From positions 1 through 64,000 of the IMG/VR virus record IMGVR_UViG_3300044825_001821: a stretch of DNA of 64,000 bases; one strand, 5' to 3'. The notes beneath the pieces are model-generated. The model was not told the origin of the DNA. It worked only from the letters and a program-made list of their open reading frames with translations, and did not search any database. Source of the stretch: a virus. A program made the translations under genes and the position numbers. Of the stretch, positions 24,595 through 32,643 are shown one piece after another; the stretch's first letter is position 1, and each line of letters begins with the position of its first letter.

Positions 24595-24852
24595 ATGTTT
24601 TTTACTCAAACACCTCAGTTTCCAACATTCTATTCATGGAATGATATTCAGCGCAAGGCTGAAGATGCAACGATCAAAACGATTGATTTCAACAAAGTAT
24701 TGATTGATCACACTCTTGCCTATTTTGACAGTGTTACAGATAATACTTTTACTACATATACAAAGAAAGTAGTAAATTTGAATAATAACATTGCGGAAGA
24801 TGCAAAAAAAATCATCAGGTCAGAAGTCAAAAAATCTAAGACTGGAGATTGA
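24595..24852 (+). CDS. Small helical protein (phasin-like composition)
   Basis: This 85-residue, largely alpha-helical protein has an AGGAG site. The pattern of amphipathic helices (DIQRKAEDATIKTIDFNKVLIDHTL...) recalls phasin-type proteins, but this is only a compositional likeness. Function unknown. Confidence 0.5.
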   Translation: MFFTQTPQFPTFYSWNDIQRKAEDATIKTIDFNKVLIDHTLAYFDSVTDNTFTTYTKKVVNLNNNIAEDAKKIIRSEVKKSKTGD

Positions 24853-25060
24853 ATCTAAATCAAAGTTTTGGCAACCAGTGGTCAGGAATGGGTGGTGGAT
24901 TAAATTCTCTGTCTATCGTGACCACTTTATTTTACTCATGATTGTTTCACGTTATACTGGTCAAACAATTATTCGTTATTACACTAATGAAGAAGAAGCA
25001 GTAGCATTCATCAATTTTATCACAACCTGTAACGCACAAGATACATTTGAATCTGCATAA
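24800..25060 (+). CDS. Conserved small phage protein
   Basis: This 86-residue protein has a central WWIKFSVYRDHFILLMIVSRYTGQTIIRYYTNEEEA segment typical of T4-like marine phage small proteins. It overlaps the previous gene by 53 bases if ATG 24800 is used. A later start is possible but I see no better site. Confidence 0.55.
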   Translation: MQKKSSGQKSKNLRLEIESKSKFWQPVVRNGWWIKFSVYRDHFILLMIVSRYTGQTIIRYYTNEEEAVAFINFITTCNAQDTFESA

Positions 25061-25068
25061 AATTTCAA

Positions 25069-25386
25069 GTGCCATACAAATCAAAAATTTGTCCTACTTG
25101 TAACATACAACACAAAAAACGTGGACCGTATTGTTCACGTTCATGTGGTAACATTAGGCAACACACACCAGAAGTAAAAGCCACATTATCAAAAAAACTA
25201 ACAGAGTATCATCAAACGCCAGAAGGCGCAGCAACTAGAGCCAAATCTGCACGAATCACCTCTGCCATAAGAAAAGGTGAAGAGTGGGAAAAAGTTGAAG
25301 TTGACGATTACATGGTAAACATTCCCGATGTTACCGACTATGTTTCGGAATATGATGCAACATGGGAACGTGCCGAAAAATGGTAG
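25069..25386 (+). CDS. Small zinc-finger protein
   Basis: This 105-residue protein starts at GTG. CPTC and CSRSC near the N-terminus form a likely zinc site, followed by basic helices (EVKATLSKKLTEYHQTPEG) reminiscent of NUMOD/HNH-associated DNA-binding tails. No nuclease core is visible. Confidence 0.5.
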   Translation: MPYKSKICPTCNIQHKKRGPYCSRSCGNIRQHTPEVKATLSKKLTEYHQTPEGAATRAKSARITSAIRKGEEWEKVEVDDYMVNIPDVTDYVSEYDATWERAEKW

Positions 25387-25415
25387 TTGACAAATAAAAC
25401 GAATTGCTCTAAAAT
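25387..25415 (+). promoter_or_regulatory. Sigma70-type promoter (TTGACA-17-TAAAAT)
   Basis: The -35 is perfect and the -10 has one mismatch. It ends 7 bases before ATG 25423, predicting a leaderless or near-leaderless mRNA. Confidence 0.75.
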
Positions 25416-25422
25416 AGTATAC

Positions 25423-25590
25423 ATGGCTGAGATATATACATTTGTACCCAAACAAAAACCGAAGGAGTCTTTGGAGTTAGACCGTTTGAGGGCAAAATTG
25501 TTGGAGTTACACGAATGCAAAGACGTAATTAATAAAGAGATAAGATTTATCAAAGATGCAATTAAATTACTTGAAAAAGGCGAAAAATGA
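25423..25590 (+). CDS. Small helical protein
   Basis: This 55-residue coiled-coil-like protein (LDRLRAKLLELHECKDVINKE...) starts at the ATG right after the promoter. The longer TTG frame would begin inside the -35 box and is rejected. Confidence 0.6.
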   Translation: MAEIYTFVPKQKPKESLELDRLRAKLLELHECKDVINKEIRFIKDAIKLLEKGEK

Positions 25591-25826
25591 CCGAAGATGA
25601 TAGTGACTTTGAGCACATCGATGAGGTCGGTGTGATCGATAAAATCGACATTTTGCTGACACTCATTGAAAATGGTCCTGGAAAAAATCGATACAGGGCA
25701 TTGTCTGCTGTTTTAAGTGAAGCAAAATTTGCATTACTTCATTCATGGAACGAAGCACAATATTATATGGAACTCTGTGAAGGTTATGAAAGATCAATCA
25801 AACAAATAGGCGATAGGTTGAAATAA
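25587..25826 (+). CDS. Small hypothetical protein
   Basis: This is a 79-residue acidic helical protein (DKIDILLTLIENGPGKNRYRALSAVLSEAKF). It overlaps the upstream stop by ATGA. I recognise no family. Confidence 0.55.
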   Translation: MTEDDSDFEHIDEVGVIDKIDILLTLIENGPGKNRYRALSAVLSEAKFALLHSWNEAQYYMELCEGYERSIKQIGDRLK

Positions 25827-25851
25827 TCAATTGATCGCCTGGGAGAAGGCG

Positions 25852-25944
25852 ATGAATCAATTGTTTAAAGAACTTATAGTTTTCATTCTACTGTTATTTG
25901 CGGCAGTATCATCACTCTCAATATTCACTTTCTTATTTAAATGA
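25852..25944 (+). CDS. Single-helix membrane peptide
   Basis: This 30-codon frame is nearly all one membrane helix (LIVFILLLFAAVSSLSIFTFLF). GGGAGAAGG precedes it and the stop overlaps the next ATG. Confidence 0.5.
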   Translation: MNQLFKELIVFILLLFAAVSSLSIFTFLFK

Positions 25945-26837
25945 ATAACGATAAACCATACGTTGACCGACCATATTTACAATTTACACTTTTAGAGTGG
26001 TTTGTAGCATTCTGCCTACTGTTTTTCATGGTAGTTCAATCGTCGGAAGCAAAACCACGTACACAGAAAAAACATGCAGTTGAAACATACGGCACATTAT
26101 CTGTGATGGTGACAAATATATCCGAAGATGTAATTGTACGTAAACAGAATATTGATCAAATTCGTGCATTGGCAAGTGTGACAAAACTCATGACAGCAAT
26201 GATTGCATTAGATCATGATATGAATATGAATCGTAAGCTACAATTGAGCAACAAGGCAGGCAGTCGTATGCCCAAACGTGAATATACACGTGGAGAATTG
26301 TTTCATATGCTATTGATCAAGAGTGACAATGCAGCAGCAGAGACACTAGCGGCAGATTACCCAGGTGGTCGTGAAAAATTTATACGTGATATGAATGTTC
26401 GTGCCATGATGTTGAATATGTACAGTACAAATTTTGATGACCCATCAGGTTTGAGTTCTGGCAATGTGAGTACAGCAAGTGACGTAACTTCAATGGTAGT
26501 TGCTGCATCACATTATCCAGACATACGAGAAATTTCAGTTAAAAAAACTGCGCCTATTTTGACACAGGTCAAACGTAAAAACAGAATAGTTGTTCTACAT
26601 AATACGAACACTATTTTATTATCACAAATTAATGGTGTTCAAGTAAGTAAGACCGGGTTTACTAACCCAGCAGGATTTTGTGTAGCCATGTTGGTAGAAA
26701 AGCATAGGGGTGATATTTTACAGCATGAGGTAATCGTTGTTATGGGCGCACGAAATCCTGCACAGAGAGTTGACACTGTGAAACGAGTAGTGTATAATGG
26801 TACTGAAGGAGATAATTATGAGCCGAGCAGAATTTAA
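25941..26837 (+). CDS. D-alanyl-D-alanine peptidase, S11 family (PBP5/7-like)
   Basis: This 298-residue protein has an N-terminal hydrophobic signal-anchor (about 14-37). The three S11 motifs are intact: SVTK (Ser79/Lys82), SDN (128-130) and KTG (237-239). It would trim or cleave peptidoglycan peptide cross-links in the periplasm. It lacks the C-terminal PBP5 membrane anchor and is closest in size to PBP7-type endopeptidases. The location, far from the endolysin, suggests an early-infection cell-wall role rather than lysis. Confidence 0.88.
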   Translation: MNNDKPYVDRPYLQFTLLEWFVAFCLLFFMVVQSSEAKPRTQKKHAVETYGTLSVMVTNISEDVIVRKQNIDQIRALASVTKLMTAMIALDHDMNMNRKLQLSNKAGSRMPKREYTRGELFHMLLIKSDNAAAETLAADYPGGREKFIRDMNVRAMMLNMYSTNFDDPSGLSSGNVSTASDVTSMVVAASHYPDIREISVKKTAPILTQVKRKNRIVVLHNTNTILLSQINGVQVSKTGFTNPAGFCVAMLVEKHRGDILQHEVIVVMGARNPAQRVDTVKRVVYNGTEGDNYEPSRI

Positions 26838-27033
26838 TATGGTGATGAATCGCATCAAAAATTTAGAAGAGTATGAAGTTCAGGTATTCATACCTGAAGA
26901 TTTTGTTTTTGATGGACCGGTGCCTTATGACATGAGTATATCAGGTGATACTGCGTGGGTAAAAGTGATTGCTGCATCACTAGAAGAAGCAAAGAATAAA
27001 GCGTATGACTATTTCGAGAGCAAATACAAATAA
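26818..27033 (+). CDS. Small hypothetical protein
   Basis: This is a 71-residue soluble protein (MSRAEFNMVMNRIKNLEE...). AAGGAG well spaced to ATG 26818 selects the start inside the end of the peptidase gene. Function unknown. Confidence 0.6.
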   Translation: MSRAEFNMVMNRIKNLEEYEVQVFIPEDFVFDGPVPYDMSISGDTAWVKVIAASLEEAKNKAYDYFESKYK

Positions 27034-27175
27034 ACCCTGGCTTGCGCCAGAATATGATGTGCCTGTGCTAGAGAACGAAGAGATGTGGTCGCAGCGTGTG
27101 ATCGATGAGCAAACATATTACCTATGGTTAGATATTGATAAGGATGAAAATGAATCAAAAAAACAACACAATTAA
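27005..27175 (+). CDS. Small hypothetical protein
   Basis: This 56-codon frame (MTISRANTNKPWLAPEYDVPVLENEE...) overlaps both neighbours. It is plausible from tight packing only. Confidence 0.45.
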   Translation: MTISRANTNKPWLAPEYDVPVLENEEMWSQRVIDEQTYYLWLDIDKDENESKKQHN

Positions 27176-27860
27176 GATACTGCCTGAGCCTAATATGCAT
27201 GGTCTGTTTCCGACGCCAGTATTGTTCACAAAGTTTTATCGTGACTGGACAAAAGAAGAAAAAGAATTTTTTGAAGAGACTGCAAAGAGCACGACACAAA
27301 ACACAGGTAATCTGACGAGTGCTGATCGATATGTATTAGATCATCCTATAATGAAAGAAGTTCGTGATTATTATCAATTTTATGTGAACTATTTCATGGA
27401 AAAAGTGTATGCGCCAAAAAATGATGTGCAAGCATACATTACACAATCATGGATGAATTATACTAAAACAGGACAGTTTCATCATAAACATGCACACCCA
27501 AACAGTTGGATATCAGGCTGCATTTATGTGAGCACTGATCGTGAAAAAGATCGTATTACATTTTATAATGACAAATATCATCGCATATCATTACCCACAG
27601 AGACTTACAATCCATTCAACTCTGAGTCGTGGTGGTTCTCTGTAGGCACTGGTGATATTGTTATCTTCCCATCATATTTGACACATATGGTAGAGCAAAC
27701 GACGAGTAGTGACACCAGAGTGAGTATTGCTATCAATACATTCTTAAAAGGATATATTGGTGATGAACATAGTCTGACTGGCTTGCATTTGCAAGGACAA
27801 GATACTGAAGCGCCACAGCGCACAGAAGCAAAACCTGAAAATGCACCAACTGGATACTAA
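27150..27860 (+). CDS. 2-oxoglutarate/Fe(II) oxygenase-like protein
   Basis: This 236-residue protein has a double-stranded beta-helix pattern: QSWMNYTKTGQFHHKHAHPNSWISGCIYV (metal His with HxH), ITFYND, WWFSVGTGDIVIFPSYLTHMVEQ (distal metal His) and RVSIAINTF (2OG-binding Arg/Ser). This is the arrangement of putative 2OG-Fe(II) oxygenases common in cyanophages. ATG 27150 follows AAGGA. The substrate is unknown. Confidence 0.8.
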   Translation: MNQKNNTIKILPEPNMHGLFPTPVLFTKFYRDWTKEEKEFFEETAKSTTQNTGNLTSADRYVLDHPIMKEVRDYYQFYVNYFMEKVYAPKNDVQAYITQSWMNYTKTGQFHHKHAHPNSWISGCIYVSTDREKDRITFYNDKYHRISLPTETYNPFNSESWWFSVGTGDIVIFPSYLTHMVEQTTSSDTRVSIAINTFLKGYIGDEHSLTGLHLQGQDTEAPQRTEAKPENAPTGY

Positions 27861-27945
27861 GCGGGTATGGTGAAATAGGTAGACACAGCAGACTTAAAAT
27901 CTGCCGACTTCGGTCATGCTGGTTCGATTCCGGCTATCCGCACCA
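27861..27945 (+). tRNA. tRNA-Leu(TAA)
   Basis: An 85-base type II cloverleaf. GCGGGTA pairs with TATCCGC, the loop CTTAAAA gives anticodon TAA, the variable arm is long and CCA is encoded. Confidence 0.93.
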
Positions 27946-27949
27946 AACA

Positions 27950-28024
27950 CTGGCGTTAGTTCAATGGATAGAACAGTAGCCTTCTAAGCTATAAATGTAG
28001 GTTCGATTCCTACACGCCGGACCA
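27950..28024 (+). tRNA. tRNA-Arg(TCT)
   Basis: Acceptor CTGGCGT pairs with ACGCCGG (one T-G pair), the D-stem is GTTC/GAAC, anticodon TCT, T-loop GGTTCGATTCC, CCA encoded. Confidence 0.92.
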
Positions 28025-28044
28025 ACTACATTATGGAGATAATG

Positions 28045-28473
28045 ATGGCAATAAACAAACTACCGACGACACCGAAACATCTAATGATTGATCCGGCACA
28101 TCCATTGCCACCAAATTCTCTTACATACCCCGGCTCTGGTGTATTTTCTGCACCTGGTGGATCAATAACCACACATGTAACGACGCCTAACATCAATACA
28201 AAAGATTATGCTATTCAAGGTCAAATGCTGACAGTTGAAAAAGTATTGAACAGTTATGAATTGGAACGAACTGGATTATCAGCCAATATCAAAAACTTTG
28301 AAGATGAAATAAAAAAAGAATTGATACAGAAATTGCTGCATGAAATAGTAAGGCAAAGATGTATAGAATTCACCTCACAAAAAGACATGCTGACCAATAG
28401 TGTTGTCTATCGTGCAAGAATCTATGTAACACCAGATGAACAAACCAGAATCATTAGACAGATACAAAAATGA
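28045..28473 (+). CDS. Conserved phage protein
   Basis: This 142-residue protein has a Pro/Gly-rich N-terminus and a helical C-terminal half (EDEIKKELIQKLLHEIVRQRCIEF). ATG 28045 has the best spacing to GGAG. Function unknown. Confidence 0.6.
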   Translation: MAINKLPTTPKHLMIDPAHPLPPNSLTYPGSGVFSAPGGSITTHVTTPNINTKDYAIQGQMLTVEKVLNSYELERTGLSANIKNFEDEIKKELIQKLLHEIVRQRCIEFTSQKDMLTNSVVYRARIYVTPDEQTRIIRQIQK

Positions 28474-28532
28474 CAACAAAAGTTATCAAAAAGAAATCAC
28501 TTTGGCGTAAAAGACAGGCACCAAACCGATAA
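28470..28532 (+). CDS. Possible 20-residue basic peptide
   Basis: MTTKVIKKKSLWRKRQAPNR overlaps the previous stop by ATGA. Only the overlap and basic composition support it. Confidence 0.3.
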   Translation: MTTKVIKKKSLWRKRQAPNR

Positions 28533-28537
28533 AATAC

Positions 28538-28566
28538 TTGACAAGTAAACCTCATTCTTGTATACT
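28538..28566 (+). promoter_or_regulatory. Early promoter, TTGACAAGTAAACC family
   Basis: TTGACA-17-TATACT, with the extended AGTAAACC after the -35 and TGG after the -10 that recur in this genome. Confidence 0.85.
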
Positions 28567-28595
28567 GGAACTGTGATGAGAAAGTGAGTTAAGAA

Positions 28596-28865
28596 ATGAG
28601 TAAGATTGTCAAAATTGATATAACAGAAGCATGTGGCTGGATCGGTATGGTGTTGATTCATGCTGCTACATTACCAACAAGTCTGGGTGTGATTCTTGGA
28701 TACACTGATAGGCTTCCACCACTAAGCATGGTGTTGATGGTGTGGAGTGGATTGTTTCTGTTTCTGGTTCGTGCGTTAGGTAGAAACGACAAATTATACA
28801 TAATTAGCAACGCTGTCGGTTTCTTCTTTAACAGTGTATTGTTGGCATTGATTGTTTTTAAATAA
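28596..28865 (+). CDS. Small membrane protein
   Basis: This 89-residue protein has about three hydrophobic segments. A promoter lies 30 bases upstream and it is the first of a run of early small genes. Function unknown. Confidence 0.6.
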   Translation: MSKIVKIDITEACGWIGMVLIHAATLPTSLGVILGYTDRLPPLSMVLMVWSGLFLFLVRALGRNDKLYIISNAVGFFFNSVLLALIVFK

Positions 28866-28876
28866 TGGAGAATGTG

Positions 28877-29071
28877 ATGAGTTATTATGGTATGTTCACA
28901 GAAAATGGTAATCGTGTAATTGATGCAATTGTGTCTGTCGCAAAAGATTACAATTATTCTTGGGAGTGTGTAAGTGAGATACTTACCAAAATCTCAGAGA
29001 TAGAGGGTTTCGGTGAAGCGACTGATACTGCGGTTCGTGAATATGTTTATGAAGCAATGGAGGGTGTGTGA
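28877..29071 (+). CDS. Small hypothetical protein
   Basis: This is a 64-residue acidic protein. GGAG at 28867 selects ATG 28877 over ATG 28865. It overlaps the next gene. Confidence 0.55.
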   Translation: MSYYGMFTENGNRVIDAIVSVAKDYNYSWECVSEILTKISEIEGFGEATDTAVREYVYEAMEGV

Positions 29072-29301
29072 TGAGTAATTTAACATGGGAAATGCAAGCC
29101 TACGGTGCGCCTAAGGCTGAGATTCTTGAATCGATTGAAGATTCACTTACGTTTAAAATGTCTGGCATTGGTATGGTGATTGCATCATATTTGTCCGATG
29201 CACAAGAACTGATTGAGTTTAACGACAAAAATCGTGCCCGTCAATATATTAATATTGCAAAGATGTTGATTTTCGAACAAATGGAGGCTGAAGTAGAATG
29301 A
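29071..29301 (+). CDS. Small hypothetical protein
   Basis: This is a 76-residue helical protein. The TGATG junction with the previous gene supports ATG 29071. No family recognised. Confidence 0.55.
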   Translation: MSNLTWEMQAYGAPKAEILESIEDSLTFKMSGIGMVIASYLSDAQELIEFNDKNRARQYINIAKMLIFEQMEAEVE

Positions 29302-29384
29302 TGCAATACATTTTCTCATTCATTGGAGTGGTCGTCATTGCGGCGGCCATTTATTGTTTGGAACGCATAAAAAATGATGTATGA
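29301..29384 (+). CDS. Single-helix membrane peptide
   Basis: This 27-codon frame (IFSFIGVVVIAAAIYCLERIK) overlaps the previous stop and the next start. Confidence 0.45.
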   Translation: MQYIFSFIGVVVIAAAIYCLERIKNDV

Positions 29385-29607
29385 TGAACCATTTTACATT
29401 GTAGCGGGCACAAGAAAAGAATTTGAAGATTTTGTAATGCGTAAAAATATGATGGGTATCTACTACAATTGGAAATATGTGTGGAACGCTGATACGCTAC
29501 GTGGGCTTCAGCGCCTCCGTGGCTTTTATATCGGCAGTTACGAAGAACATGAAGATTGGAGTGCCATACAAGATGTTATCAAAATAATAAAATCCAAAGG
29601 TGGATGA
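29374..29607 (+). CDS. Small hypothetical protein
   Basis: This 77-residue protein is Tyr/Trp-rich (DEPFYIVAGTRKEFEDFV...WNADTLRGLQRLRGFYIGS) and resembles small cyanophage early proteins. Function unknown. Confidence 0.55.
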   Translation: MMYDEPFYIVAGTRKEFEDFVMRKNMMGIYYNWKYVWNADTLRGLQRLRGFYIGSYEEHEDWSAIQDVIKIIKSKGG

Positions 29608-29608
29608 C

Positions 29609-29637
29609 TTGACAAGTTATTTGTTTTCTGTTATGAT
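29609..29637 (+). promoter_or_regulatory. Early promoter, TTGACAAGT family
   Basis: TTGACA-17-TATGAT followed by GG. It overlaps the end of the previous gene. Confidence 0.8.
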
Positions 29638-29666
29638 GGTTATTGTTTTCTTGATAGGAGTGTAAA

Positions 29667-29855
29667 ATGAGTGCCCCAGGTCTTACTGAAGAAGAAATTA
29701 ACATTTTAGCAAAAGAAATTGCTGATGCTACCTTGACCGATTATGTCGATGATGAGTGTGAGGCAATGTTTGATGCATTGTATGCTGAACACGAGGCAAT
29801 GATGTATGCTGCCAATTCATATGACCTTGATGCAATTGCATATGGTGAGATGTAA
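29667..29855 (+). CDS. Small acidic protein
   Basis: This is a 62-residue, strongly acidic, helical protein with GGAG before the ATG. Function unknown. Confidence 0.5.
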   Translation: MSAPGLTEEEINILAKEIADATLTDYVDDECEAMFDALYAEHEAMMYAANSYDLDAIAYGEM

Positions 29856-30091
29856 TGAAGTTATGTAAGGACTGCAAATACTTTACCGAAGCCTCTAATA
29901 AAGAGGCTTTTTGTTTACACTCAGAATCGGTAATGTATGATGATCCAATATATGGTGAACATTCACGAAGAACTTGTCGTGATATGCGATTGGGCGGACC
30001 TGACCGCACTGCACCGTGTGGTAGATACGGCAAGCTATTTGTTGCCGTTGCTGGATTCGTACCTCAAATTATAAGTGAGGAAATGAAATGA
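29855..30091 (+). CDS. Small cysteine-rich protein
   Basis: This 78-residue protein has CKDCKYF, FCLHSES, TCRDMR and APCGRYGKLF, a likely zinc-binding set. The TAATG junction supports the start. Confidence 0.55.
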   Translation: MKLCKDCKYFTEASNKEAFCLHSESVMYDDPIYGEHSRRTCRDMRLGGPDRTAPCGRYGKLFVAVAGFVPQIISEEMK

Positions 30092-30255
30092 GACAATTTT
30101 TTACAAGCAAAGAAGAATATTTGGCAGTATTGAATGCCGAACGTGAGATACTACTACGATTTTATTATAAACCAGATGAGTCGGCTACAGGATATTACAA
30201 TACAGCCGCATCGGTTTTAGCAGAGCGCATCAAAGAATTAGAAGAACAAAAATGA
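30088..30255 (+). CDS. Small helical protein
   Basis: This 55-codon frame (MRQFFTSKEEYLAVLNAEREILLRF...) overlaps both neighbours by 4 bases. Confidence 0.5.
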   Translation: MRQFFTSKEEYLAVLNAEREILLRFYYKPDESATGYYNTAASVLAERIKELEEQK

Positions 30256-30491
30256 GATATTGGACCATCTGTTATCCTGCGCCTCATCCTACACAAGATT
30301 TTGATATCTGTGTGTGGGAAACACTATCCGATCAAGAAATAATAGATTATTATTGGGACTGGTGGTCGGGTAAAATGTTGGCTGAAGGTCCCAATGATTC
30401 ATGCACATTTGAGAATTGTATCATTGATTGGTGCATTGTACATTGGGCGGAGCGTAATCATTGGCGTGAGATGAAGGAATATTATGAGTGA
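30252..30491 (+). CDS. Small Trp-rich protein
   Basis: This is a 79-residue protein with nine Trp and an acidic profile, overlapping both neighbours. Unknown function. Confidence 0.5.
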   Translation: MRYWTICYPAPHPTQDFDICVWETLSDQEIIDYYWDWWSGKMLAEGPNDSCTFENCIIDWCIVHWAERNHWREMKEYYE

Positions 30492-30876
30492 TATTGAGAA
30501 TGATATTGCCGAACGTAAACGTGCAATATTTGATTTGATTGAACACAATGAAATGTTAGATGATGACGGCTATCCGACCGATGCTGCATTAGATGTCATT
30601 CGACTATGGCATTGGGATAATGCAAAAGGCTGGTTCAAGTTTATCGAAGGTCTTTGGCATTTTCATAGTTGGGGTTGGAGAGAAGATGACGAGGCACATG
30701 AATATCTAAAAGATGAAATTGTGCGGAGATATTACGTTTCGACCTGTGGTTGGTCTGGTAATGAATCAATCATTCGTGCTATGCAAGAAAATAAAAGTAT
30801 GATGTGGACACTGACCTGGGTACAATCACGCCGTGGTGGTCATTATATTTTTGAACTGAGGGAGATTCATCAATGA
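30484..30876 (+). CDS. Hypothetical protein
   Basis: This is a 130-residue acidic, Trp-rich protein; GWFKFIEGLWHFHSWGWREDDEA is its most distinctive stretch. No family recognised. Confidence 0.5.
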   Translation: MSDIENDIAERKRAIFDLIEHNEMLDDDGYPTDAALDVIRLWHWDNAKGWFKFIEGLWHFHSWGWREDDEAHEYLKDEIVRRYYVSTCGWSGNESIIRAMQENKSMMWTLTWVQSRRGGHYIFELREIHQ

Positions 30877-31037
30877 ATGAAGATGATTTAGTGTACCGCC
30901 TACGCAAACGTGCTGAGATACGCCGTCAGATACCAGGACGCAAATCTGTGGAAGAGGGCAAGCCCGACCGTATTGCCGACTTGTTGGAAGAGGCGGCAAT
31001 TGAAATTGAACGGCTGCGTGAGCCAAAGAATAAATAA
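30873..31037 (+). CDS. Small charged protein
   Basis: This 54-codon frame (MNEDDLVYRLRKRAEIRRQI...) is highly charged and helical. GGGAG precedes the ATG. Confidence 0.5.
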   Translation: MNEDDLVYRLRKRAEIRRQIPGRKSVEEGKPDRIADLLEEAAIEIERLREPKNK

Positions 31038-31073
31038 TGATATGATTCGGCGATAAACCAATCCATATCAATC

Positions 31074-31277
31074 ATGTCAGACCCAAAAGAAGAACTCAAA
31101 AAACACAGACCCAAAAAGAAAAAACTTGCAGTACCAGCCGAATTTCTACAAGAAGCAAAATCATATGATGACAAATTAGTTTTGGTGAAAACACTGACCG
31201 AAATGGAAAAAGGTCGTGTGCTGTTGATCATTCGTGGTATGCTGGCTGATGCTGTAAAAGCCAGAGACAAAAAATGA
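31074..31277 (+). CDS. Small basic protein
   Basis: This is a 67-residue protein with an N-terminal KKHRPKKKK patch and a helical rest. It overlaps the next start. Function unknown. Confidence 0.5.
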   Translation: MSDPKEELKKHRPKKKKLAVPAEFLQEAKSYDDKLVLVKTLTEMEKGRVLLIIRGMLADAVKARDKK

Positions 31278-31537
31278 AACAACTGCTGGAGATATTACCG
31301 AAACTGTTGGGCATGATGCCCGAACTGGTCAAGTATATCAAATATATTCCCATTCTAATGATATTGGCAGGTGTAGGATATGGTGCATACTATGTGACAC
31401 AAAACTACAAAGACCCATACAAGTGTTATAATAATCAGTTATTCAAACAAAAATCTATCGATTCAAATGTTTATATTTTCGTTGGTGAGGTGTGCATAGA
31501 TGGCAATGAGAAACCTATTCCTGAAACTGAAAACTAG
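31274..31537 (+). CDS. Small membrane-anchored protein
   Basis: This 87-residue protein has one membrane helix (about 24-42) and a periplasmic-type domain with two Cys. Function unknown. Confidence 0.5.
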   Translation: MKQLLEILPKLLGMMPELVKYIKYIPILMILAGVGYGAYYVTQNYKDPYKCYNNQLFKQKSIDSNVYIFVGEVCIDGNEKPIPETEN

Positions 31538-31721
31538 AACGGATTCCGTCATAGTTTTCATAGCATATATTTCCCTGTTCGTCGCATCGGCTACTGCCTA
31601 CACAATTATACGTGATAAGCGCCTGGCTGCCGAGGAATATTGTGAAAATCATCGTGGCATTCTATTCACCGACCGTGCTGGTGAGTATATTTGCATCAAA
31701 GAAAAATCCATAGTAAAATGA
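31500..31721 (+). CDS. Small membrane-anchored protein
   Basis: This 73-residue protein has one membrane helix (VIVFIAYISLFVASATAYTII), then EEYCENHRGILF...YICIKEK with a Cys pair. It overlaps the previous gene by 38 bases and shares its architecture. Confidence 0.5.
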   Translation: MAMRNLFLKLKTRTDSVIVFIAYISLFVASATAYTIIRDKRLAAEEYCENHRGILFTDRAGEYICIKEKSIVK

Positions 31722-31795
31722 CAATTGTTGCGATTGCACAATGTGCTATCATTTTGCTATGTATTGTCATTTTAGTAAGCTTCCCAGATATTTAA
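31718..31795 (+). CDS. Single-helix membrane peptide
   Basis: This is a 25-codon, almost entirely hydrophobic frame overlapping the previous stop by ATGA. Confidence 0.4.
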   Translation: MTIVAIAQCAIILLCIVILVSFPDI

Positions 31796-31802
31796 AAAAA
31801 CC

Positions 31803-31831
31803 TTGACAAGTAAACCGAAATGCCTCATAAT
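31803..31831 (+). promoter_or_regulatory. Early promoter, TTGACAAGTAAACC family
   Basis: TTGACA-17-CATAAT followed by GG. The next ATG is at 31861. Confidence 0.82.
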
Positions 31832-31860
31832 GGTTGCATAGTGATTGAGAAGGAGATTAT

Positions 31861-32025
31861 ATGAAAATTCAATGTCAAAATGTAGCAGGAGGCTGGCAAA
31901 CCAGCGTAGTCGAAACTGGTTATCTGTTCGGTCCGGTGTTCAATAAAATCACCGACTTGTGGGATTGGCAGCGTGAAAATCTGTTTGGTGTTGTTGATGG
32001 TTATGTTATGCGGGAGGTAGCATGA
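31861..32025 (+). CDS. Small hypothetical protein
   Basis: This 54-codon frame (MKIQCQNVAGGWQTSVVETGY...) has an AGGAG site and is promoter-proximal. Confidence 0.5.
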   Translation: MKIQCQNVAGGWQTSVVETGYLFGPVFNKITDLWDWQRENLFGVVDGYVMREVA

Positions 32026-32249
32026 GAGTAGCACATAATTATGGTAAAGTTCGTATTGTGCATGATGGTAGCCCATTTGATGTAGCATACGATATTCGAG
32101 TCGAATGGCTCAAAAATGATGAGTGGGTGACGTATCGTGGTTTCAATAGTCTGAGCGACGATTATGCAAATACCAATGCATCCGAGGCAGCCGGTCGTGC
32201 AATAGCAATTCTTGCTGCTGAGGCTGCCGCTAACTTGCCAGGAGTGTAA
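32022..32249 (+). CDS. Small hypothetical protein
   Basis: This is a 75-residue beta/alpha mixed protein (MRVAHNYGKVRIVHDGSPF...). ATGA overlap upstream. Function unknown. Confidence 0.5.
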   Translation: MRVAHNYGKVRIVHDGSPFDVAYDIRVEWLKNDEWVTYRGFNSLSDDYANTNASEAAGRAIAILAAEAAANLPGV

Positions 32250-32250
32250 A

Positions 32251-32409
32251 ATGGACAAAGTATTCATTGTAGTCGAACCTGTACCCTATGAGGGCGACAC
32301 CGTTCTCCGTGTATTCACCAAATACGATGATGCAATAGCATATGGGCATGAATTGTATGCCGAAGGTGCTATTGAGGAATTCGATGTATATGAGCGTGAA
32401 TTGTACTAA
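32251..32409 (+). CDS. Small hypothetical protein
   Basis: This is a 52-residue protein (MDKVFIVVEPVPYEGDTVLRVFTKYDDA...). GGAG selects ATG 32251. Confidence 0.5.
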   Translation: MDKVFIVVEPVPYEGDTVLRVFTKYDDAIAYGHELYAEGAIEEFDVYERELY

Positions 32410-32471
32410 AAAACAGTAAAAAATCCATAAAAACGCAAAAAATAAGCACAAAATCAATATGGAGATGAATC

Positions 32472-32642
32472 ATGAGTGATGGAGTTACCATTGTATTTTT
32501 CGTACTTTTTACATTTATTGGTGCCCTTTTTGGACACAATATTGGTGCAAGTACAGCAAACAAGGCCATAGCCGAATGTGAAAAAACCCTGCCACGTAAC
32601 GTACAATGTACAATCATTGCTGTACCGGTAGACAAGAACTAA
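32472..32642 (+). CDS. Small membrane protein
   Basis: This 56-codon frame has one N-terminal membrane helix (VTIVFFVLFTFIGALFG), then a Cys-bearing tail. GGAG upstream. Confidence 0.5.
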   Translation: MSDGVTIVFFVLFTFIGALFGHNIGASTANKAIAECEKTLPRNVQCTIIAVPVDKN

Positions 32643-32643
32643 T

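Noticed and set aside
25387-25422. TTG start for the 25423 gene
   Set aside because: It begins inside the -35 hexamer of a strong promoter.
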